Shown in pieces: positions 23,428-34,457 of a stretch of DNA of 64,000 nt. The DNA is taken from NCBI GenBank assembly GCA_033297205.1, contig MU859175.1, positions 1 to 64,000 on the forward strand, given 5' to 3'. Below the pieces are notes generated by a model. That model saw only the letters and a list, made by a program, of their open reading frames with translations. It made no database searches and was not told where the DNA came from. The translations under genes and the position numbers were made by a program. This DNA is from Pseudoneurospora amorphoporcata (Eukaryota; Ascomycota; Sordariomycetes; Sordariales; Sordariaceae). Numbering within the stretch: position 1 is the first letter of the stretch; each line of letters begins with the position of its first letter.

Positions 23428-23970
23428 TTACTCGGCGGTAGCGGCAGGAGCAGCGGCAGGAGCAGCAGCAGCCTTCTTCTTGGGGGCAGCCTTAGCCTTG
23501 GGCTCCTTCAGTGCTATTTGTTAGCCAAAGTGAATGATGTTGGTAGGTGGGTAAAACGACACCTTTGGCTCTACGGCAGCCTTCTCGGCCTTCTTCTCGG
23601 CCTTGTCGGCTGTCTTGCCTGCCTTCTTCTCGACCTTTTCCGCTACGGCCTTGACCTGTGGAGTGAGTTAACATCGGGATGCCGCACAGGACAGTAGTCA
23701 TGCACACAGCCCAGAGAACCGGACACGACCCATCATGAATCCAGTCGGGAGGGGGATGCTTGCCTTCTTCGCAACAGTGCTCTCCTTCTTCGGGGCGGCC
23801 TTCTTGGTCACGCCCGTAGGCTTGGCGCCCTTCGGCGCGGCAACCTTGGGCTCCTCAGCAGCGACAGGCTTGGGCTTAGTAGTCCTCTTGACCGCCGGCG
23901 CGGTGTCGACGACGGGGAAGACGCGCGGCTTGGAGTTGCCGGTTTGCGACCGAGTACCTTCGCGAGGCAT
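23428..23970 (-). CDS. Lysine/alanine-rich basic protein (histone H1 tail-like)
   Basis: Three exons (23764-23970, 23563-23655, 23428-23505) give 125 residues. It starts MPREGTRSQTGNSKPRVFPV and continues in Lys/Ala/Pro/Glu repeats (KAAPKKE, AEKVEKKAGK, KAEKKAEKAA, APKKKAAAAPAAAP), like the tail of linker histones, but no winged-helix H1 globular domain is present. The composition suggests a nucleic-acid-binding or nucleolar/chromatin protein; that is inference only. Splicing: intron 1 uses a GC donor (AAG|GCAAGC) with a GTTAAC branch site and ACAG acceptor. Intron 2 (donor GTGTCG) must use the acceptor ACTGAAG at 23506, because the TAG six bases upstream would lead straight into a stop. The start is the first ATG after a TATA-like AT-rich leader. 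Confidence 0.65.
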
Positions 23971-26391
23971 GTTGTCGGGATTAAGGTATATATATGGAAA
24001 ACTAAAAACGCAGACGTATGAGTATACTAGTACGGGCCAGAGAGAACGCGACTACGAGACGTAGCAAGCGTCGGGCGCACATGTGGTCGCGGATGAGATC
24101 TCGCGACACAGCGAAACAGTCCCCGCGCAAACCTTGTGCAAGCGACGACATGCGATGGGCCAGATGTCGCAAGCTGGGGGGTTCTACTCACAGTACAGAT
24201 AATGCAGCAAAAATGCAGCAAAAATGCTTTTTGCGATGACACGATAGACAAAAGCTGTTTTCACAAAAAGGCCAGATGGTGAAGAAGAGGGGAAGAGGCG
24301 GAAGAAGAGAGAGAAAGAAAGAGGTGTCGTAAGGTATGTCGTCGCGGGTCGCAAACGAAAAACAACAATGGTACGGTAGGTCGGGCGGCGGGCACCACAC
24401 ACCAAAAACACACGAGGTTGGGGGCTCGAGCACCGGGCAGGACTATTGGACTCGTAGTAATAAACACCCACCGTTTTCTAATCAACCAGGGCTATCGACA
24501 TTCGTGGACCTACCTTACTCACAAGCTCCTCCTTTTAAGTTTGGTTTCCTCGTTGCAACAGCCGGCCGGCCAGAGCCAGGCGTGCCAGGAAAGGAGCTCC
24601 AACCGCGGGCTTCGACCTTAGGGCGGATGCGGGCGCTGAGCCGTGCTGTGCTGCTGAAATGAACAGAAAAAGGAGAGCTTCCATGTTTTTTTTGCCGCTG
24701 ATAAGGGTAACCTGTAACGCTAATAGCTCCTCACAGGACGGTAGGGTCGTCTCACCAAGCAGCCCGGGCCGCCGCGGGTGGTAGACCAAGGCAGTGGGCC
24801 TAGGCTCTAAGTGGATGGTTCCAAATGGCAAAAAAGCTACCTCACCACATGATGAAAAAGCCAGAACATTACCGCCCTTTTGCTTCGACCGCGGACCGGC
24901 TCCCTGACCGGCAATGGGAAAGTTGCAGAAAACCGGGTGGTGAAACAATGTGTTGTTACCCCCCTCGAGAAACGGATAGCTAAGAAAGCCTTGTTGGAGG
25001 TTCTCATGGTCGCCCGCTTGGGGTTCTGTACACACTGACCTGAACAAGAAGAGCCTGAACAACCGTAGGCGGCTGCCACGTTGTCGGGCAGCCCAGAACC
25101 AAGCCCGTGCCGTACACGGAATCCGGGGGCTTCTGAGCATGACGCTTACGTAGCCAGGGCAACCTGAGCGTTCCGAAGACCGGCGGTCCTATTTTGGGTC
25201 GACTCGGGAGAGAACCGTTGAGGATGATGCTCCAAGATCTCACCAAGAACCGTTGACATAGGCTGACGCAAGGAAGGTCGATCGAAGAAGATACCAATGT
25301 TTGACATGCACCATCTGATCTTGTCTGCAAGGGAATGCCCTGTCGGCCCGAACGCCCGTTTCCCTCCCAAGCCGACGGACGGGAGAATCAGACGGTAAGG
25401 ACGGGACCCACAAACCTCTTTTTCTAGGGGCCGTCGGTCGGTGAACCCCACGCGCATGGGGCCTGGGGTTAGTGCTCGGGTAGGTGAGGGTTTGAAGCTA
25501 TTCAGACATCTGGCTTGTGTGGTGTGAGCTTGATGTGGCGGATGAATGGAGGTACAAATGAAGCTATATCAGTGAATGAGCTGATCATGTTACGGCAAGG
25601 TAAGAAAGATATACTCATAAAATTTGCTCACTTCTACCTCAAGAAGTTTCAAGCATGAGAAGAAGCTCACAGAGAGTCGAAGCATGATGCAAGTTCAGCA
25701 AGGGAAAGGGCGCAGAAGATGCAGCGTCAGGATGGTGTAAATCACCCATAGCGGATACAGTGAGTGGAAGGAACCCCACCCTTCAGGGGCAGCAACTGCA
25801 GGCTCCAATACGGTAGCGCAGCAGGGTAACTTTACCTTGTAGCAGAACGTCCCAGTACGTACTGTATACAGGTAGTAAACAAAGAAGGTGAATGTACTCC
25901 CACACAACGTCAGAGCACTCAGTGACCAAACTCTCTGTCTTTGGAACAGTTTTCCTGGGATAACTCCTTCCTCACTTCCTGCCCCTGGTCCCCAAATCGA
26001 CCGCAGTCCTCTCAACTGAGGCAGGTGTAACTGGTATCCAAGGAGGTCGGGCATTGTGATCATCTCAGCTGTGTTCTTTATGACAGTTCTCCGAGATGGA
26101 AACCATGTTTGAGGAAACGCGAACCGTTCTAGTTTGTACAACGGCGGGGGCGTCTGTTCCAAGTTTCCATCTCGTCACTTCCCTCTTCAAGTTCACACCA
26201 TCCATTCTCTTCTGGAAGGAAATCCAACTTGACAGGAAAGGGACGAAACACCAGATGACGGTAACCTCTGCAGAGACTGTCTACGTCGTCAATTTTGCCA
26301 TTCTTTCGTTTTGTTAATCTCTCATCATATGAGCCCAACAGTTCAGTTCATCAAGGCCTCCCGCGCCTCTCCTCGCTCGAATAGTTAAATC
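23971..26391. other. Intergenic region (2.4 kb)
   Basis: No supported gene. Minus-strand ORFs of 201 codons (24535-25140) and 155 codons (25695-26162) have neither motif nor codon bias. Confidence 0.45.
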
Positions 26392-27579
26392 ATGGTAACA
26401 AAAACCACCCGCCGCCTACTGACTCTCACAACCTCCTTCGTCCTCACCTACCTCCTCTTTCCATACCTCTACTACTATGGCGATTACATCCGCCAAACCA
26501 ACCCCTTCTCCGGCCAGCGCTCCATCGAACAATCCTTCACACCGACCGACTCCGAGCTCGCCTGTCTCCGCGGCCACCATGTTCTCCCTAACAACGACTT
26601 AAACAACGACAACGGCCACCCAGCTCACTCTTCTACGTCTACCTCCACCTCCGAACCAATTCCAAACATGGTCCATTTCATCTACGGCCTCTCCAACCCT
26701 CACTCCGATCACTCAGCAGGCCACTTCGACTTCCTGGCCTACCTCGCCGTGCGCGCCGCCCTCGTTTCTCTACAGCCGACCGTCGTAAACTTGCATTATA
26801 CCTACCTCTCGTCTCCTCCGTCTCCCGATGCGGATGCTGATCCGCTTTCCAACCCTTGGATCCGAAGGCTTGCTCAGAGATGGCCGAAGAAGTTTAAGCT
26901 GGTTCATCACCCGCCACCACCAGAGACAGGGGAAGACAGCAGAGGAAACAAAAAGAGCGAAACGCAGTACGCTCACATGTCCGATACCCTCCGTCTACAA
27001 ATCCTGCTGGAAGAGGGTGGAGTCTATCTGGACATAGACGTCTTTGCTTTCCGCTCCTTTTCCCCTTTGTTATCTCGACCAGCAGCAGACAGTCGAGACA
27101 CGATTTTGGGGTACGAAGGCGGAAACAGATGGGGTCTATGCAATGCTGTTATAGCCGCTCGCCCAAATGCAACGTTTGTCAGGCAATGGTTGGAGGCGTA
27201 CGAGGATGTGGATCTGGAGAAGGAGGCGTGGAATTATCGGAGTGTTTTGTTGCCGAAGAAACTTGCTGAACGGAAAGAGGAAGGAAACCGGGGACAAGAT
27301 GTCTGCGCCTTACCTCCCGACGCCTTCTTTTGGCCAACATGGACTTGGAGACATGTCGAGTGGATGCATACCCTCTTAAGGACAAAAGAGGAGAAGGAGT
27401 ATTGGGAGGCTCAGATTACGAGGAATGAAGGGGGACTGTTTGAGAATCAGTTGGCGTATCATGCTTGGGGGCAGATGGCGTGGGATAGGCATTTGAAGTG
27501 GTTGACGCCTGGCGTGATTCGGAAAAAGGATACGAGGTTTAATTTACTAGTGAGGAGGTTTTTGGAGGATGATTTGTAA
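26392..27579 (+). CDS. DXD-type glycosyltransferase, type II membrane protein (GT32-like)
   Basis: Intronless, 395 residues. A short cytosolic head (MVTKTTRR) is followed by a membrane anchor at about 9-28 (LLTLTTSFVLTYLLFPYLYYY) and a luminal domain, the layout of Golgi transferases. IPNMVHFIYGL marks the start of the catalytic fold. The segment SDTLRLQILLEEGGVYLDIDVF holds the DXD motif D214-I-D216, which binds the nucleotide-sugar metal in the Gly_transf_sug/OCH1-like group; WGLCNAVIAARP and the late AYHAWGQMAW also fit. Likely role: addition of a hexose in the secretory pathway, glycan or glycolipid target unknown. The next gene, convergent and 378 bp away, encodes another mannosyltransferase-type enzyme. 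Start: only ATG before the anchor. Confidence 0.82.
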   Translation: MVTKTTRRLLTLTTSFVLTYLLFPYLYYYGDYIRQTNPFSGQRSIEQSFTPTDSELACLRGHHVLPNNDLNNDNGHPAHSSTSTSTSEPIPNMVHFIYGLSNPHSDHSAGHFDFLAYLAVRAALVSLQPTVVNLHYTYLSSPPSPDADADPLSNPWIRRLAQRWPKKFKLVHHPPPPETGEDSRGNKKSETQYAHMSDTLRLQILLEEGGVYLDIDVFAFRSFSPLLSRPAADSRDTILGYEGGNRWGLCNAVIAARPNATFVRQWLEAYEDVDLEKEAWNYRSVLLPKKLAERKEEGNRGQDVCALPPDAFFWPTWTWRHVEWMHTLLRTKEEKEYWEAQITRNEGGLFENQLAYHAWGQMAWDRHLKWLTPGVIRKKDTRFNLLVRRFLEDDL

Positions 27580-27957
27580 ACTGGGAGGGACTGGGAATGG
27601 AGAGCAGGGGGGTTTGTCACTCTCAGGGTATAGAGGGTCCGGCTTGGGGGGTATCATGAGATTGTCGTGAGAGAAACACTATCACGTGGCGTCTGGTGTT
27701 TACAGAGGTTAGGAAAAGATTTGGGTTCGGAAAAGGGGTCAAGAGGCTTAAGAATTCTATCGAAGTTATGCAATCTCAGTCTCTACTTTAAAGGTGTGTT
27801 CCGCAGTTTGTAGGAGGCAGTGATATGATGGATGCTTCAATCTATCTCAGCGATCTTACTAAACGCCGGCCCATTGCAAAACCAGCTCATGTCCTTGGCT
27901 CTCGCGGCGCCTGTACCGGCAATGTTCTAACGTTATGTCTCGTCATATCACAAGGCG
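27580..27957. other. Convergent 3' intergenic gap
   Basis: Only 378 bp separate the stops of the two glycosyltransferase genes. It holds their 3' UTRs; no ORF or RNA gene is seen. Confidence 0.5.
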
Positions 27958-29397
27958 TCATGGGAACCAGCTGCGAACAGACTCTACCATACTCAAACGC
28001 CTGGCAGTATTAGGTTGTTTGAGCTTATCCGTGCAATACTTTGGGAAGTTCCGGGTCCTGCTCCCATCACACTCACACCGGCACCCAATACCACCTTTAC
28101 GCTCCGGGAAATACGGGCCGACAGGGAGTAACTTCGAATCCAGCAGCTGACCGTCTAGTGCGTTGGCTGGACATTGAAAGAACCAATCGTGGCGGTAACC
28201 GAAGTCCTCGAAGTGGTGAACTTTGTGGGAGGGAAGAAGCATGTGCAAGGCGAGAGAATGGACGGCTGCATCACCCCACTGGAACAAGATGGATGTGTTA
28301 GCACTCGGTCTGAAGAACGACATGCCAGAAAAGAACAACGTACCCGCTCGTAGTAAAACCCCCCAGTCTTATCGAGATACTCAAACAGCGTTTGGTATTC
28401 CTTCGTCCGAAAGAAGTCCAGGTTGGCAATCTCAAAGTTGGACCAGTAATGACACAAACTCCACCCATCTCCAGCTCGGTCGCGGTGTCCAAACCAGCTC
28501 ATGAAAGAGCGAAGTGGCCATGGTACCCACGAAGCAGCTATCGTTGCCTTCCAGAGCTCGGTGGTCGGGATGTTGTTCAACTCCTTATAGTCGGCCATTT
28601 TGCGGAAGAGACTCGGGCACGTCCGGGGTTCCTCTGCAAGAGCAATTGTGAAGCCGTACACCTTGTCGTGCTTGGCCATTTCGACAAAGGGGTCGTAGGT
28701 TATTGAACAGTAGAAGTCGACGTCTGGTTCGATTCGCCAGTACCATTTGTAGTCTTTTAGAGCTTCGAGAGTGTAGAATTTGCTGTGATGGGCATCAGAA
28801 TGGGTCAGCAAGACGTAGGTAGAAACACACGGAGGAGCATGAGTAGACTCACCCAGAGTAAAACCGACACATATGGTGATAAGTCTCCAACCCAGCATAC
28901 AAAATCCCCGCCTTCCCCTGCGCCTTAACAGCCGCCTTCGCATCCGTCGCGTCCATCCACTCGGGAAACAGCCAGTCTTTCTGCGGTACGAGCTCAAACC
29001 GCGCTTCTCCACTCACAGTCGCATTCATCACGCTGATGAACTCCTTGCTGAACGGGTCATCGTTCAGAAACACAATGGGGTACTGAAACCACTGGTTGAA
29101 GTGGTTCTCGATGCTTTGTACAGTCTTGAGTGCCTTCATCAGCTCCTGATTGCGGACCAGCATCACCATCGCCGCCTTCTCGCGCGGTTGGTCAATGGCT
29201 GGTTCTTGACATGATGTGTAGAAGGGCTCGTCGAGCTCGTGGTCGGGTTGTTGGACGTCCCAGCTTCGGGTGTGGAGGATGGCTTCGAGGATGGCGGCTG
29301 TTAGGACGAGGAGAAGCGCGAGTCGCGTGTGGCGGCTAAGTGAAAGGCCCGGTAAGCCTGGAGGGTAGAGTCGCAGGGAAGATCGTAATCGAACCAT
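27958..29397 (-). CDS. Alpha-1,2-mannosyltransferase, KRE2/KTR family (GT15)
   Basis: Three exons (28853-29397, 28344-28782, 27958-28278) give 434 residues. A type II anchor lies at about 24-40 (RLALLLVLTAAILEAIL). The catalytic domain shows the family blocks: KAAMVMLVRN, WFQYPIVFLNDDPF, the YWRIEPDVDFYC motif (E200), HYWSNFEIANLDFF with the glutamate proposed as nucleophile in this family, and HFEDFGYRHDWF near the end. Family role: GDP-mannose-dependent transfer to N- and O-glycans in the Golgi. Start: the ATG at 29397 directly precedes the anchor; the reading frame is open 63 codons upstream but that extension is Ser/Thr/Gln-rich and would put the anchor deep inside the protein. Donors GTGAGT and GTACGT. 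Confidence 0.92.
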
Positions 29398-31848
29398 TGT
29401 CGATAGTAGTGGAAGGGTAGGTGGGCCAGAGTCCTGCTCTGGGTGGCCGCGAGGTTGAAACGTCGAGAGCTTCGAGATCTGGGTGTCGTAGGTGATTGAA
29501 TCACAGGTAGCTGCTCTTTGGTAAGGCGATGAGGGTTGAGGTTCGGCGGTAGTCGCAAGGTTACTACTACCTGAGCATACTCGCAAGAAATAAGGATGCT
29601 TGCGGCGCGATCATTGCAACAACTTGGAGGAGAGGAAAGAGGATACTGGTCAGAGGGGCTTTGCAATCAGTGTTAGGATTGTTGATGGATGTCTCGATAG
29701 GATTCAATAAAAATGTTATCGCGACACAGTGTTATATGGTTACCCAATTTTCGCCCTTCATCCAGGGGGGGAAGGGTCCATGCATCCAGCCGACGATGTA
29801 AAGTGCCCGGGCATCCAAGTATTTCGAGGTGGTACAACCACCTATGGATGCTCATCAGAACTGACTGTGTTCAGCCGTGGAAGGAAGGCTCACGCTCGCT
29901 GTCTCTCTGCACTTGCCGCACGTCTTCTGGTGAGTGCGGGAACGTGCCTGCCCACAGGTGCAATTTGACGGAACCCAACAACTCAATCGTCTTTCCCCGG
30001 TCGGGAGGACAGCTAGGTAGCTCTTCACTGGAACGACGGGAGTTGCCTCACGGTCCCAAACGTCCCTGTTTGGTTCCCAACAAGTCGAAACAGCTACCGA
30101 TCAGTGTATATCCTGGAGGCGGCAAGTGACAGATGGCCATGTTCCTGCATTGATTAAGGTAGATTTTGCGAGCTCATGGTAAATGTGCAAACCCCCAGGA
30201 CTGTGTTTGCACACCTGCACTCTGCAGTGTGTCTCTCCTTGCCCCTACACCGTCGGGTTCACTACCTACCTGTAGAGATCCTGTACAGCCCATCGTGAGC
30301 TTCTGGGCAATGATCGGATATGTTCCCCTTTCCCATCACTTTGCACTCTGACCTTCAAGCCCCATTCAATCTGACTGCAGGTGTGAAGTAAAAAGTGTGC
30401 CTCCTACCGGCTCGAATGGTTAATTCAACAGGAAACTCCAAGGCCTTGCTTGAGTTTTCTCCTTTGGCTCACCTTGATGCACTTCTCAGCAAGTATTCTT
30501 TTCCCACCCATCAAGTGTTGCTAACAGGAAAGAAGAAAAGGTAGATTACCCATGGGTACGCACACGCAGTCTCGTATATGACATCGGTCTTTCATACAAA
30601 AGAGAAGGATTGAGCAAAAGAAGAAAAAGAAGCAAAAAAGAAAAAAAAAAAATGGGATAATAGAGAACTCACCCCGGAATCGAACGCGTAGACGGGTCCC
30701 AACCGCCCAACACCGTACCGCAAGACCGTCCGACCGTTCAGGGGCCCAGGTGGTCCAGTCCTCTTTGTTGGAAGTATGCGCTGCCGAAGTAATATATATA
30801 TCCTCCGACACTGCTGCTGCAGAGGGAGTGATTGGTTGTGCTGAAGGGTTATCGCACAGGCATGGGACTGAGGGTGGGATGAAAGGCTGAGAGGTCGCTG
30901 TCTTGGGCGTTGATGGAAGGTACGGAGAGATAAGGTATAGGGACTCAGCTCACGACGGTCTCCTGCAACCCGGACTCCGACACATCATCTCCTCCCTTCT
31001 CTCAGTCCATATCGAACTGCCGAGATCGGAAAGCTTCTTGGGAAGGAGATCTGGAGTCAGACGACGGGGAAGTGGCAAAACCTGTTTTGCGGCCTTGATA
31101 AGGTTGCAAGTGATAACATGCGCCCGGGGATCATCAGCGATTAGGACCGAACAAATGGACAATTGGGCCAACGCTGAAATGCTACCGAGGCGAGAAGTCA
31201 AGGCTCAAGGCTTACCAGACTTAGGTATTTCTGCTCGACGACAAAAGATATGCCAGGTGCTAGTACCATTGGTCGAAGACGAGATAACTTGATGCTTATT
31301 TTGGACATTTTTCAAGGATAAAGGGCCGGGTGGTGTTTTCATGAAAAGTATATTCAGCGAGAATTGTATTCGACATCAACAATGAAGCAGTGGTGAAAAG
31401 TCAAGGACAAAACAACAGATATAGATGACTTGCCTCGTGACTTACACATGCCGTTTGTTGACATCAGGGGGGAGTCAACAGCAGGGGTTAGGGATATTGA
31501 TGCGTTCGGGTTGATTGTAAAGGCTCGGCCCGAGTGCATAGGTCGCACTAGCCGAAAGCCCAGGCCATTCCTAGCGTTGTAGTGAGTCATTTGCATCAGT
31601 AATACCCTACTTGGAGTCAGTAGATATAGTGATAACGACACCATACGTTGCAGGCACTACAACCAGATACTCAAGACACTCTTGCCTCTATGACTCCTCC
31701 ATACGGTGAAGGTAAATAGAAAGAACATCCCGTGAGTAGAAAGAAACATCGTACAAACCAAGGATATCGAAAGCTAGACATTGACTGTTTTCATTTCCAA
31801 GCAAAGCCAACTAGGCAAGGATACAATCCAAAAGTACAAAAACACAAG
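29398..31848. other. Intergenic region (2.45 kb)
   Basis: No supported gene. It contains a purine-rich A/G tract at about 30610-30655 and a short tRNA box-B-like sequence at about 30675-30690 that does not fold as a tRNA. Confidence 0.45.
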
Positions 31849-32472
31849 ATGACTCCCAAAGACCAGATACGCACCTGGACCCGTGAAGTCGGCAACGCCA
31901 TCTACACTTACTCGACCGACCCAAGCCTAGTTGACCTCGCCGCCCTCAACACGGCTCTGGCTTCCGACACTGTCTGGTGGGGCCGAGACATGCCAGAAGA
32001 ATCGTTGAAGCGGATGGTAGAGCACTCGTATAACTTTGGGTTATACGTCACAGAGAAGGGAGATAGCGAACAAGGTAAGACTCTCATACAAACAGACATA
32101 CACAAGACACTCATACTGACACAACCCCACTTTCAAGAAAAAGACAACCCCAAGCAGCAACAACAGCAAATGGTCGGTTTCGCCCGCCTAATAACCGACT
32201 ACGTAACCTTCGGCTACCTAACCGACGTCTACGTCTTGCCGGAGTACCAAGGCAAAGGGCTGGGCGGGTGGATGATGGAGTGTCTGAACGAAGCGCTGGA
32301 CCAGTGGCCCGAGCTGCGGAGGGCCGTATTGTTCACGGGCGATGCTTACGCCGCGAAGCTGTACGAGAGGACGCTGGGGATGAGGGATACGAGGGAGAAT
32401 GGAGGAAAACTGATGGTTATGCAGAGGACGGGGCCGGCGGCTGCGGCGCGGATGGAGGGAAAGAAGGATTAA
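31849..32472 (+). CDS. GNAT-family N-acetyltransferase
   Basis: Two exons (31849-32074, 32138-32472) give 186 residues. Motif A of the GNAT fold is clear: YLTDVYVLPEYQGKGLGGWMM, with the Q-x-x-G-x-G acetyl-CoA pyrophosphate loop. The preceding beta strand (MVGFARLITDYVTFGYLTDVYV) and the following helix fit the fold, as does the late AAKLYERTLGM segment. Substrate unknown; such small fungal GNATs act on amines or amino acids. The 63 nt intron is a stop-free multiple of three, so the unspliced message also reads through. The ATG at 31849 starts the conserved part; the frame is open 39 codons further upstream, but that stretch is Lys/Gln-rich and probably leader. Confidence 0.85.
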   Translation: MTPKDQIRTWTREVGNAIYTYSTDPSLVDLAALNTALASDTVWWGRDMPEESLKRMVEHSYNFGLYVTEKGDSEQGKTLIQTDIHKTLILTQPHFQEKDNPKQQQQQMVGFARLITDYVTFGYLTDVYVLPEYQGKGLGGWMMECLNEALDQWPELRRAVLFTGDAYAAKLYERTLGMRDTRENGGKLMVMQRTGPAAAARMEGKKD

Positions 32473-32585
32473 GTACAAGGAGAGGGTTTGCTTGGATGGT
32501 GGTATCATAGAGAATGTACGAGGTTGGTTCGCAGATGTTAACTGGTTATGGGGAATCTTTTAAAAACTGAACAACAGTAAAGAAA

Positions 32586-33822
32586 TTATGCCTTGGCTGT
32601 TGCTGTTCCTGTCTTCTTGTACGCTCCGCCATTTTGCCTCCTCAGCTCAATGGCACGCTTGTACGGCGGTGCCGTAGGCGGCTGGACTGGATCGAGCGAG
32701 ACGTGGTCTTCTGGGAGTTTATACGACGCGTCCGAATCGAAAGCGGACAAATCACCGCAGGCGACGAAGGGGGCCACCCACCGGATGTCCTTCAACGGTT
32801 CGTTGGTGAGGTCCTCCACTTCGACATCGTAGATGCCATCCTTATCTGCCGGTGTCTGGGTGGCGTTTTCTTTTGTTGATTCCTTCTCCTTGGCCTGCTT
32901 CTCGGCCAGCATCTCGGCAAGCTTATTGCCGACGCCGAGAGGCTCCTCAAGGTTGGCTGTGAAACCCTCGGGAGGCTGGAAGTTGATGCAGACGATGAAG
33001 GCCTCGACACTGCTGGCGCGCGAAGAGCGGGGCTTGGCGACGTAGACCTTCTCGAAGAAGACCTTCAGCTGGGCGTAAAGGAGGTCGACGTTGCGGCCGC
33101 GGAAGATCTTGGCGACGAACTTGCCGCCGGGCTTAAGGACGCAGAGGGCAAGGTTGAGGGCAGCGAAGAGGAGCTGCGACTGGACGTAGATGTCGAGGTC
33201 ATGCAAACCTGTGACGTCGGGCGCACCATCGCTGATGACCAGGTCCACTGGGTGTGACGCTTGCTGGTTCATGGTGCTAGGATCGAAATCGGGATCCAAT
33301 GCCTTGAGCAAGAGCGGAACGGTGGCGGGATGTGTGATGTCGGCCCGGAGGGTGATGATTCCTGGCAGAGGGCTGATGGGCTGCAAATCGATCGACACAA
33401 TCTTGACCTGTTCTCTCGGAGTAGGTGTGCTTTCCTGAGACTCTTCCACCTTTTGGGCCTCCCCCTGGGCGTCTTGCTCCTCGGGGAAGATTTCGAACAT
33501 GTTTTGCCGGAACTTGGCCTCACGGTCTTGCCAAGCACAACGACCAAATTTCTCTCCCTTGATCAGAACTCTTGATAGCACTTGAGACCAGGAACCGGGG
33601 GCAGCACAGAGATCGACCACACGAGTGACATTTTCGAATAAGTTGAACTCTGTATTTAGAAGCATAGTGTTAGCGGTAATTCACTGTTTTTACATGAGGA
33701 AGAATCAAGAGGTTGTTACCTTCGTCTAGTTGAAGAAGCTTGAAAGCACTTCTGGCACGCCATCCTTGCTCCTTTGCCAGGCGATAGTAGGCATCACGCT
33801 TATCTTTTGATGATTTTCCCAT
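32586..33822 (-). CDS. trm7: tRNA 2'-O-methyltransferase TRM7 (FtsJ/RrmJ family)
   Basis: Two exons (33720-33822, 32586-33649) give 388 residues. The start MGKSSKDKRDAYYRLAKEQGWRARSAFKL is diagnostic. The K-D-K-E tetrad of 2'-O-methylases is complete: K28 (SAFKL), D175 (VISDGAPDVTG), K215 (FVAKIFRG), E250 (SSVEAFIVC). The SAM-binding loop is DLCAAPGSWSQ at about 47-57. Known family role: methylation of positions 32 and 34 in the anticodon loop of tRNAs. Compared with yeast TRM7 there is an acidic insert of about 50 residues (about 85-118) and a longer C-terminal tail. The 70 nt intron has a GCTAAC branch site. It is divergent from mak-5 with 635 bp between starts, so the two may share a promoter. 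Confidence 0.95.
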
Positions 33823-34457
33823 TTTGAAATCTTCACTCTGTCGATTCAAGTGGTGAGGTGGGAGTGACGAGAGTGAATGAGTGGATGAATGCGCTTGTGA
33901 AAGAGACTGGGGGAGTTTGGGAAGGTCAAGAATGCCCCACTTCTTCGGTGTGACAGGTCCCGTCGCCGTAGGTCGCTGGGCGCCGATGGGTTTTTGGCGA
34001 CGAGGGGTCCGTCTGCTGCAAATTGTCACCGCCAAAAAGATTCTGCCGGCACAATTATACCGAGCACCCTGCCGGCCGTACAATGGAACTTGCGCATCGA
34101 GGACGCCCAGATCTTGTGGAAAGATCTGAAGAAAAACAACTCTGTAGGGTTCCGGATTTTCTTCAAGTCTTTCACTTCATCCAAACCCAACAGACAAAGG
34201 TTTCCACGTCCCGTTCTGTCGGCGCTCTCTCAATGTTGATATCCAGAATAGGTAGGCGGTGGCATTTACAGCATTTGAGCTAGCCTGATCCAGCTAGCGA
34301 CAGCTGCAACCTAGCTGCAGGGTGGAGCCAAAATTTCCATTTCACTTTTACAACCATTTTCACCGAGGAAAACACTCCTTCAAAGTTCATCAGTGCAACC
34401 CACAAGCCTTGAAACCCAGCACATTTTCCTGCCAAAACACGACGACATATACACACC
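33823..34457. promoter_or_regulatory. Bidirectional intergenic region of trm7 and mak-5
   Basis: 635 bp separate the divergent starts of trm7 and mak-5, both RNA-modification or ribosome-assembly genes. No TATA box is obvious. A shared promoter is inferred from geometry only. Confidence 0.35.

Noticed and set aside
24535..25140. 201-codon minus-strand ORF
   Set aside because: No domain, unbiased codons, and no flanking exons that would extend it.
25695..26162. 155-codon minus-strand ORF with one hydrophobic stretch
   Set aside because: A single hydrophobic run in otherwise random-looking sequence is not enough.
30668..30730. tRNA-like box B (GTTCGATTCC) on the minus strand
   Set aside because: The bases on either side do not form a T stem or an acceptor stem, and the box A is poor. 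A functional tRNA is excluded; an old relic is possible.
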